Positions 6,935-11,638 of a stretch of DNA of 11,638 bases are shown here, one piece after another. This DNA comes from Aquificaceae bacterium (GTDB lineage Bacteria; Aquificota; Aquificia; Aquificales; Aquificaceae). The position numbers were made by a program, and so were the translations under genes. The stretch spans positions 1-11,638 of the forward strand of contig JALSHX010000234.1 in assembly GCA_026982025.1 (NCBI GenBank), written 5' to 3'. Below the pieces are notes generated by a model. That model searched no databases, was not told the origin of the DNA, and saw nothing but the letters and a program-made list of their open reading frames with translations. Positions within the stretch are counted from its first letter, which is position 1; each line of letters starts with the position of its first letter.

Positions 6935-7532
6935 GGAAAGAACTGCGGAGGTATTTATTTTTGAAGACACCTTCTTTTTCACCACCAAAACTAGGCTCAA
7001 GAGGGTTGAGGGCGAAAAGATAGCCCTTTCCATAACTCCTCTCTTAAAAAGGTTTGCCGTCATAGGAAAAAGAGTTCACCTCAAGTATGAAACCTTTGCC
7101 CTTCCCGCAAAGGTGATAGGAAAGGGTGAGGAGGAGCTGATCCTTTCCCTTCCTATCCTGAATCCCGAGAGACCCGTAGGTGACAGGAAGAGTGCACGGG
7201 TAAGGCCATCGGAAATTCATCCCATAAAGCTGTTTCTCGTTATAGACGGTGATAAGAAAGAGTACAGGGCTGACGATATTTCTGAGGGCGGATTTTCCGT
7301 TGTGGTTGAAGACCCGGAGGAGATGGAGAGGCTCCTTGACAGGGAGATTACCGCGCACATAGTTTTTCCCGTTGAGGTGGAGGAAATAAAGTGCCCCGCC
7401 AGAATGGTAAATGTTCAGGAGCTTCAGGACGGAAGGATAAAGTTGGGTTTTGAGATGTTCATAGACGATGCGGACATGGTAAAGGTAAGGTTTTATGTCT
7501 ATTCAAGGATCAGGGAGATACTCCGGGAGTGA
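6927..7532 (+). CDS. PilZ-domain protein, probable cyclic-di-GMP receptor (YcgR-like)
   Basis: A 201-residue soluble protein. The N-terminal ~85 residues look like the beta-rich flagellar-brake type domain that precedes PilZ in YcgR-like proteins (LHLKYETFALPAKV-type strands, inference). The PilZ domain follows with both c-di-GMP contacts: RKSAR at residues 87-91 (the RxxxR motif) and DDISEGGF around 116-123 (the D/NxSxxG motif). The C-terminal part includes LGFEMFIDDAD and a helix VRFYVYSRIREIL. With both motifs intact it should bind c-di-GMP; what it controls is unknown. ATG 6927 follows AAGGAG (6911-6916) by 10 bases and overlaps murF by 8 bases. No flagellar or pilus genes are within the window; the neighbours are a murein ligase and a lipid kinase, so an envelope role is possible. 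Confidence 0.85.
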   Translation: MDKERTAEVFIFEDTFFFTTKTRLKRVEGEKIALSITPLLKRFAVIGKRVHLKYETFALPAKVIGKGEEELILSLPILNPERPVGDRKSARVRPSEIHPIKLFLVIDGDKKEYRADDISEGGFSVVVEDPEEMERLLDREITAHIVFPVEVEEIKCPARMVNVQELQDGRIKLGFEMFIDDADMVKVRFYVYSRIREILRE

Positions 7533-8094
7533 GGACGTCATCTTAGAAATAAAAAGGCAGTTATTTCACCTGTTTGCAATACTTCTGTGGCTGATTCCAA
7601 TTCTCTACTTTCCCACCTGGCTGACGCTTATCCTTTTTCTGGCTGTTATTTCTGTCAACCTTGCAGTGGTTCTCAGGATTGAGCCTTTTTTTGGGTTTTT
7701 TGGATTTTTCATTGATCACCTTGAAAGGGAAAAGAACAGGAACAATCCAAGCCTTCAGGCATTCTACGCCAACATCGGCATATTGGTGAGTTTCCTGATC
7801 TTTGGTAAGCTTGCTGTCGTCGGAGTGATAGTCCTCGCCGTTGGTGACAGCTTTTCAACCTTTGTGGGTAAAATCTGGGGAAAAAACAATCTTTTTTACT
7901 CGGAAAAAAAGACGGTGGAGGGTAGCCTTGCTTTTTTTATTTCTGTTTACCTCGTAATGCTTCTTGTTTTCAAAGAAAGCCGCGAAGCGGTTTTTGTTAC
8001 TTCTGTCTCTGCTCTCCTTGAGTCCTTTGAACTGAATATTGACGATAATCTTTTAATTCCTTTGGTTTCAACTGCCGTTGCCTACCTCATGTGA
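7495..8094 (+). CDS. Polyprenol/dolichol kinase-like membrane protein (CTP-dependent kinase superfamily)
   Basis: A 199-residue integral membrane protein with about six hydrophobic spans. It carries the hallmarks of the dolichol kinase/phytol kinase/CDP-diglyceride synthetase-like superfamily: EIKRQLFHL near residue 18 (Arg/His helix), AVGDSFSTFVGKIWGK (115-130), KKTVEGSLAFF (138-148) and DDNLLIPL (183-190). Members phosphorylate isoprenoid alcohols or diacylglycerol, usually with CTP. Its exact substrate cannot be read from sequence; undecaprenol or another polyprenol would suit a place behind murF (inference). It has only one usual start codon, ATG 7495, preceded by AAAGGTAAGG (7481-7490), which gives a 38-bp overlap with the PilZ gene and about 17 residues before the conserved core. 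Its 3' end overlaps convergent recO by 13 bp. Confidence 0.82.
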   Translation: MSIQGSGRYSGSEDVILEIKRQLFHLFAILLWLIPILYFPTWLTLILFLAVISVNLAVVLRIEPFFGFFGFFIDHLEREKNRNNPSLQAFYANIGILVSFLIFGKLAVVGVIVLAVGDSFSTFVGKIWGKNNLFYSEKKTVEGSLAFFISVYLVMLLVFKESREAVFVTSVSALLESFELNIDDNLLIPLVSTAVAYLM

Positions 8095-8729
8095 TAAGAG
8101 ATGATGGAATCAAGGAGGTGCTCCGCCTCCCTGACCGTTTTGCCGTTGACCCGTAGGTTTTTTCCCAATTTCTCTTCGCTCAGGCGTTTTAAAAGCCTCA
8201 GCGTGCCAGAGCTGATTTCAACTTCTCCCTCATCCGAGAGGCTCCCGTCCGAGAGCCTGACCCTTACCTTTCCGCGGGGTATTTTTTGACCGAGAAAGAT
8301 AGGAGAGATGCCCGCTGATTTAATAAATTCCAGCCTTAGCTTTATCCGGAGGACTTCTAACCTGCCGGAAGGGTCGGTGAGTAAAAAATCAATTACCTTT
8401 TTAAAAAAAAGGGGCTCGTAAAAGGGAACATTGTAGATGACGAATCTGCAAACATGGCTCATCCAGATAAATCTTTCGTAATCGGCGGAGAGGAGTGAGT
8501 ATCTCCTCAATTCCTTGAAGTCCCGGGGAATTACCACTTCTCCCCTTTGAAAGAAGTCAAGGGTCATCATGTTGAAGGGTTCAAAGACTCCGTGAAACCT
8601 CCCTGAGGGTTCAAGACCGTCCCTTACGAGGAGCCTCAGCACTCCAAACCTGCTGTAAATTCTTGCGATGAGGTCACTATCGCCCGACCTGTGCCTTGAC
8701 AGGACGAGGATAAGGCTTCTGGCGCCCAT
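8082..8729 (-). CDS. recO: DNA repair protein RecO
   Basis: RecO helps RecR load RecA onto SSB-coated single-stranded DNA in RecF-pathway gap repair and anneals complementary strands. The 215-residue product (somewhat shorter than the 240-250 common in the family) has the N-terminal OB-fold pattern (ILVLSRHRSGDSDLIARIYS, then FGVLRLLVRDG), followed by VFEPFNMMTLDFFQRGEV and FKELRRYSLLSADYERF, the typical RecO linker, and an all-helical C-terminal domain. The zinc-binding cysteine cluster of some RecO proteins is absent; only one Cys is seen. ATG is at 8729-8727, with AAGG 5 bases upstream on this strand. It diverges from panC across 46 bases and meets the polyprenol-kinase gene tail to tail with overlapping ends. 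Confidence 0.88.
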   Translation of the reverse strand: MGARSLILVLSRHRSGDSDLIARIYSRFGVLRLLVRDGLEPSGRFHGVFEPFNMMTLDFFQRGEVVIPRDFKELRRYSLLSADYERFIWMSHVCRFVIYNVPFYEPLFFKKVIDFLLTDPSGRLEVLRIKLRLEFIKSAGISPIFLGQKIPRGKVRVRLSDGSLSDEGEVEISSGTLRLLKRLSEEKLGKNLRVNGKTVREAEHLLDSIISYHMR

Positions 8730-8737
8730 CCATACCT

Positions 8738-8743
8738 TATAAT
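8738..8743 (+). promoter_or_regulatory. TATAAT in the recO-panC divergent gap, candidate -10 for panC
   Basis: A perfect TATAAT lies 32 bases upstream of the panC start, a suitable place for a -10 element with transcription beginning near 8750. No matching -35 at 16-18 bases and no TGn extension are visible; the TTGACA at 8696-8701 is too far away (36 bases). The complementary strand reads TATTATA close to the recO start, so a role for recO cannot be excluded. Confidence 0.35.
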
Positions 8744-8763
8744 ACTTTCACTGAATCCTTTTC

Positions 8764-8771
8764 GGAGGTGA
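8764..8771 (+). promoter_or_regulatory. Strong ribosome binding site that decides the panC TTG start
   Basis: GGAGGTGA is a near-perfect Shine-Dalgarno, 4 bases before TTG 8776 when measured from its end. No ATG or GTG lies in the panC frame at a suitable distance, so it sets the TTG as start. Confidence 0.75.
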
Positions 8772-8775
8772 ACCT

Positions 8776-9627
8776 TTGCCGCTCCTTTTTGAAAGGATAA
8801 AAGACATCAGAAACCATCTTGGAAGGCTCAGGTGCGATGAGAAGGCGAGTATAGGCTTTGTGCCGACTATGGGTTATCTTCACGAGGGACACAAGGCGCT
8901 GATAAAAAACAGCGTACTTCAGAACGATGTTACCGTGGTTAGCATATACGTTAATCCTGCCCAGTTCGGTCCCGACGAGGACTACCACAGGTATCCCAGG
9001 GACATTGATAGGGATACGGCAATCTGTGAGGAGCTGGGAGTGGATGTGTTATTTGCGCCCACCGACCGGGAAATGTATCCCGAGGGATTCGGAACCTATG
9101 TTAGTGTTTCGGGGATTACCGAAGTTCTTGAGGGTGAATTCAGACCCGGACATTTCCGCGGTGTTGCAACGGTTGTTCTAAAACTCTTTAACATTGTCCA
9201 GCCCGACAGGGCGTACTTCGGTGAAAAGGACTACCAGCAGCTTAAGGTGGTTGAGAAACTCGTGAAGGACCTGAACCTTCCCGTTCAAATCGTTCCCGTT
9301 GAGACGGTTCGGGATAAAGATGGTCTTGCCCTGAGCTCAAGAAATGTGTACCTGAGCGATAAGGAGAGGGTAAGCGCCCTCTCTATATATAGAGCCTTTC
9401 AACATGCCCAGAGGAGGACCTCGGAGGGGGAAAGGAGAGCTGATGTTCTCATAAGGGAGATGGAAGAGCTCATAAGGTCGTATCCTCTGGTGAGAAAGAT
9501 TGACTATCTGACCATTACCGACCCTGACCTTCAACCCGTTGAGGAGGTTAGGGACGGGGATAGGATCCTCGTTGCACTGTGGGTCGGGGATACGAGGCTT
9601 ATTGACAATTGGCGGATCAAACTATGA
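8776..9627 (+). CDS. panC: Pantothenate synthetase
   Basis: PanC condenses pantoate and beta-alanine with ATP to make pantothenate, the precursor of coenzyme A. The 283-residue product has the nucleotidyltransferase-type PTMGYLHEGHKALI (residues 30-43; His36 and His39 form the HIGH-like motif), VSIYVNPAQFGP (55-66), GEFRPGHFRGVATVVLKL (120-137), the FGEKDYQQL lid (148-156), and VRDKDGLALSSRNVYLS (178-194), whose SSRN part matches the KMSKS-like loop position. It starts with TTG, supported by the strong ribosome binding site just upstream and by the normal length. It diverges from recO and overlaps fmt by ATGA. panB, panD and panE are not within the window. Confidence 0.97.
   Translation: MPLLFERIKDIRNHLGRLRCDEKASIGFVPTMGYLHEGHKALIKNSVLQNDVTVVSIYVNPAQFGPDEDYHRYPRDIDRDTAICEELGVDVLFAPTDREMYPEGFGTYVSVSGITEVLEGEFRPGHFRGVATVVLKLFNIVQPDRAYFGEKDYQQLKVVEKLVKDLNLPVQIVPVETVRDKDGLALSSRNVYLSDKERVSALSIYRAFQHAQRRTSEGERRADVLIREMEELIRSYPLVRKIDYLTITDPDLQPVEEVRDGDRILVALWVGDTRLIDNWRIKL
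9381..9394. repeat. Perfect 14-base palindrome CTCTATATATAGAG inside panC
   Basis: A perfect inverted repeat with an alternating TA core, within the coding sequence for the SIYRAF-like helix after SSRN. It could be a protein-binding site or chance; no partner copy was seen elsewhere in the window. Confidence 0.3.
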
Positions 9628-10526
9628 AGATCCTCTTTCTGGGCACTCCCGCCTTTGCGGTTCCATCCCTTGAGGCGCTCAGTAAGGAGTTTGAAGTTAC
9701 TGGAGTTATAACACAGCCCGACAGACCTGCTGGTAGAGGAATGAAGGTTAAACCGCCTACCGTGAAGGAACAAGCCCTTGCCATGGGAATTGAGGTTTAT
9801 CAGTGCAGGACCAGAGAGGAAGTGGTTGAGGTGGCGCGTTCCATGAAAGCAGAATGCGCTGTTGTTGTCGCCTTCGGAATGATACTTCCGCGGGAATTTA
9901 TTGATCTATTTCCCTTGGGAGCCCTGAACCTGCACGCCTCTTTACTCCCAAAGTACAGGGGACCTGATCCTGTCAGGAGAGCACTTCTCTCTGGCGAGAA
10001 GAAGACGGGATTGACGGTGATGCTGATTAACGATCGTATGGATGCGGGGGACATCCTCTCAAAGAAAGAGGTTGAGATAGAGGAAAAGGATAACGCCCTG
10101 ACTTTAACGGAAAAACTTGCCCTTGAGGGTTCCCGCCTTCTCGTTAAAACCCTGAAAAGCTGGTCTAAAGGTGAGCTAAAACCCTGCCCTCAGGATGAAG
10201 CCTCCGCCACATACGCACCTCCTCTCACTAAGGAGGAGAAGAGGTTATGCTGGAGGGCTGAAGCTGATGCTGTGGTCAGCAGAGTGAGAGCCTGTTATCC
10301 CGAGGCTTTTTTCTTATTTAGAGAAAAGACCATCAAGGTTCTTGAGGCTCAGGCGGTTAAAGGGAGCGGGGAACCGGGCGAGGTAATTGATGAGAAGGAG
10401 CTCGTTGTTGCCTGCGGTCATGGAGCGGTCAGGGTTCTTGAGGTAATCACTCCCAAAGGCAGGAAGACTACAGGAGAAGGCTTCGTCAGAGGCTACGGAC
10501 CTAAGAAGGGTGAGCTGTTAAAATAA
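9624..10526 (+). CDS. fmt: Methionyl-tRNA formyltransferase
   Basis: Fmt transfers a formyl group from 10-formyl-tetrahydrofolate to Met-tRNAfMet, marking it for initiation. The 300-residue product (E. coli about 315) begins MKILFLGTPAFAVPSLEAL, then QPDRPAGRGMKVKPP, then NLHASLLPKYRG (residues 102-113) holding catalytic Asn102 and His104, with the third catalytic residue Asp140 in NDRMDAGDIL. The C-terminal part is the OB-fold tRNA-binding domain. The usual RGAAPI after SLLPxxRG is replaced by RGPDPVRR. ATG 9624 is chosen because it fits the family N-terminus, overlaps the panC stop as ATGA and has GGCGGA 7 bases upstream; the in-frame TTG at 9609 would add five unneeded residues. In many bacteria fmt sits beside def; that gene is not seen here. 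Confidence 0.95.
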   Translation: MKILFLGTPAFAVPSLEALSKEFEVTGVITQPDRPAGRGMKVKPPTVKEQALAMGIEVYQCRTREEVVEVARSMKAECAVVVAFGMILPREFIDLFPLGALNLHASLLPKYRGPDPVRRALLSGEKKTGLTVMLINDRMDAGDILSKKEVEIEEKDNALTLTEKLALEGSRLLVKTLKSWSKGELKPCPQDEASATYAPPLTKEEKRLCWRAEADAVVSRVRACYPEAFFLFREKTIKVLEAQAVKGSGEPGEVIDEKELVVACGHGAVRVLEVITPKGRKTTGEGFVRGYGPKKGELLK

Positions 10527-10530
10527 ACAC

Positions 10531-11415
10531 ATGGAAAATAAGTTCCTCAGGTTCACCGCTCTTGTGGAGCGGTATCTTAAGTCCATATTCGGTTCAATCA
10601 GGGTTTACAGGGAAAACAGCGACTTCCTGGTTCCTTGGGGTGCGACGGTTATAAATGTTGATGTTAGATGCGATGAGGATGAGGTTTATGTTCACATATA
10701 TTCGCCCGTTGCCCTCAGAGTCAAGCCAGATAAAGACCTTTTGAGGTTTCTTCTGGTAGAGAACGCGGACCTGAAGATGGCGTCATTTTCCGTTGAGTTT
10801 GAAAAGGGTTTTCTTGATATTATTCTCGGTATTAAAGTTCCTTCGGAATTTATAAACAAGGACATCCTCGGTGAAACCGCCATAAACATCGGAAACCTTG
10901 CTAATGAATACGGGAAGGAGATTATTGCGGTTTTCGGGGGTATTTCCTTTAAGGAATACATTGAAAGAGAGAGGAAGGAGAGAAAACCCTTTCAGGGTGA
11001 GAAGATACTCCACGACATCTTTAATGCGGGTGATGTTAAGGTGAGCCTTGAGCTTTACAGGCTCGGTGAGGAAGAATTATACGCAATCGTGGGAAAGGTT
11101 GAGGAAACGGGACAGGTTTTTCTCAAGGCTGAGCGCAAAAAAGACCTTAAAGAGGTCTTTGACCTCCTTGAAGGCATAAAGAAGATGATAGTTGAAGGAG
11201 ACATCGGTTCTCTTAAGAGAACTCTAAAGCACTACGAGGTTGAGGATTATGTTCTTTACAACATCCTTGCCGGCAAGGAAGCGGAGAAAATCAAGAAACT
11301 TAAGGAGCTTGAAAGGGAGGTTCAGTTTTTGACGGATCTTTTAATGAGGGGCGAGATTTCTCAGGAGGAGTACAGAAAAAGGATATCCGACATAGAAAAG
11401 CTTTACGGATTATAG
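10531..11415 (+). CDS. YbjN-like domain protein with SHOCT-like C-terminal tail
   Basis: A 294-residue soluble protein. Residues about 1-135 have the alternating strand-helix pattern of the YbjN/type III secretion chaperone-like fold (WGATVINVDVRCDEDEVYVH, a middle helix around DKDLLRFLLVENAD, then SVEFEKGFLDIILGIKV and a long helix before GKEIIAVFGG). A charged linker (ERERKERKPFQ) leads to a second region (158-245). The last 40 residues, EKIKKLKELEREVQFLTDLL then MRGEISQEEYRKRISDIEKL, resemble the SHOCT domain (Lxx(L)xxxGxISxEEYxxxxxxL), a short module often found at protein ends. These assignments are from pattern recognition only and no function is claimed. It follows fmt by 4 bases; the nearest ribosome-binding-like sequence (GAAGGGTGAG, 10505-10514) is 16 bases from ATG 10531, so the start is somewhat uncertain. 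Its end overlaps the opposing UbiA gene by 6 bp. Confidence 0.65.
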   Translation: MENKFLRFTALVERYLKSIFGSIRVYRENSDFLVPWGATVINVDVRCDEDEVYVHIYSPVALRVKPDKDLLRFLLVENADLKMASFSVEFEKGFLDIILGIKVPSEFINKDILGETAINIGNLANEYGKEIIAVFGGISFKEYIERERKERKPFQGEKILHDIFNAGDVKVSLELYRLGEEELYAIVGKVEETGQVFLKAERKKDLKEVFDLLEGIKKMIVEGDIGSLKRTLKHYEVEDYVLYNILAGKEAEKIKKLKELEREVQFLTDLLMRGEISQEEYRKRISDIEKLYGL

Positions 11416-11638
11416 GATAACATCTGCCAGAACCACGAGTAAAAACGCCACGCTTATGTATCCGTTCACGGTGAAGAAGGCTTTGTTTAACCTGCTGAGG
11501 TCGTCCTCTTTCACGATAGAGTGCTCGTACATCAGAAAAGTAGAGATGGGAACAAGCCCGATAAAGTAAATATAAGAAAGCCTGTCGCTCTGGATTCCCA
11601 GTAATATCAGGGAGGTTAAAGTAATTAAATGCAAAATT
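11410..11638 (-). CDS. UbiA-family prenyltransferase, C-terminal fragment (enters from right edge)
   Basis: About 75 C-terminal residues of a membrane prenyltransferase that enters from beyond the right edge; the frame is still open at 11638, so the TTG at 11634-11632 is not taken as a start. Visible are two and a half hydrophobic spans and the segment YEHSIVKEDDLSRLNKAFFT followed by VNGYIS, characteristic of the C-terminal part of UbiA-type 4-hydroxybenzoate polyprenyltransferases, which attach an isoprenoid tail to an aromatic ring in quinone synthesis. The catalytic NDxxD motifs would lie outside the window, so the substrate (4-hydroxybenzoate or another aromatic acid, as in menaquinone-type pathways) stays open. 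Stop is TAA at 11412-11410, overlapping the end of the YbjN-like gene. Confidence 0.83.
   Translation of the reverse strand, partial: ILHLITLTSLILLGIQSDRLSYIYFIGLVPISTFLMYEHSIVKEDDLSRLNKAFFTVNGYISVAFLLVVLADVIL

Noticed and set aside
7976..7999. Hairpin AAAGCCGC-GAA-GCGGTTTT followed by more T, resembling a rho-independent terminator
   Set aside because: It sits inside the lipid-kinase coding region about 100 bases before its stop, the GC part of the stem is only four pairs, and the T-run is used in the stem. An attenuator cannot be excluded but is not supported.
8696..8701. Perfect TTGACA as -35 box for panC
   Set aside because: The spacer to the TATAAT at 8738 is 36 bases, far from 17, and it lies within the recO coding sequence.
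1..11638. Mobile elements, CRISPR arrays, toxin-antitoxin or phage-defence genes
   Set aside because: No transposase, integrase, terminal inverted repeats, spaced direct repeats, or defence-type domains were found. Every substantial frame is accounted for by a housekeeping or envelope family or described above.

Overview
The window reads as chromosomal housekeeping DNA from a thermophilic bacterium, most probably a member of the Aquificota (Hydrogenobacter/Hydrogenivirga type). This placement is inference. It rests on charged, Lys/Glu-rich proteins with little Gln, heavy use of AGG/AGA for Arg and ATA for Ile, tightly packed overlapping genes, the coiled-coil protein with DKRFEQ repeats, and a UbiA tail of the YEHSIVKxxDLSxLNKAFFTVNGYIS type. 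No rRNA, tRNA, CRISPR array, insertion sequence or phage gene is visible, and no stretch longer than 300 bases lacks a gene.

Layout. At the left edge, the first 199 codons of proC (proline biosynthesis) run leftwards out of the window. Diverging from it is a membrane-anchored coiled-coil protein built on seven heptads encoded by 21-bp tandem repeats. An extended -10 promoter overlapping the stop codon of that gene precedes an ~80-nt leader with a nested stem and a candidate pseudoknot that reaches into the Shine-Dalgarno of rpsB. From there one long rightward gene string runs rpsB, an overlooked 38-codon membrane micro-ORF, tsf, pyrH, frr, a YfgM-like TPR membrane protein, surE, murF, a PilZ (c-di-GMP receptor) protein and a polyprenol/dolichol-kinase-like membrane enzyme. 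Almost every junction in the string is a stop/start overlap (ATGA, TGATG, TAATG or longer), which suggests a single translationally coupled operon.

The string meets recO tail to tail with a 13-bp 3' overlap. recO diverges from panC, which starts with TTG. panC is followed by fmt (ATGA overlap) and a YbjN-like protein with a SHOCT-like tail. That last gene overlaps by 6 bp the end of a UbiA-family prenyltransferase entering from the right edge on the other strand.

How the genes fit together. rpsB, tsf, frr and fmt supply translation (ribosomal protein S2, elongation, ribosome recycling, initiator-tRNA formylation). pyrH supplies UMP phosphorylation, surE nucleotide dephosphorylation, murF the last cytoplasmic peptidoglycan-precursor step, and panC pantothenate for CoA. 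The polyprenol-kinase-like gene and the PilZ gene behind murF suggest an envelope or lipid-carrier module appended to the translation operon. The features most worth a second look are the rpsB leader pseudoknot, the micro-ORF between rpsB and tsf, and the heptad-repeat protein. I see no clearly new multi-gene system.
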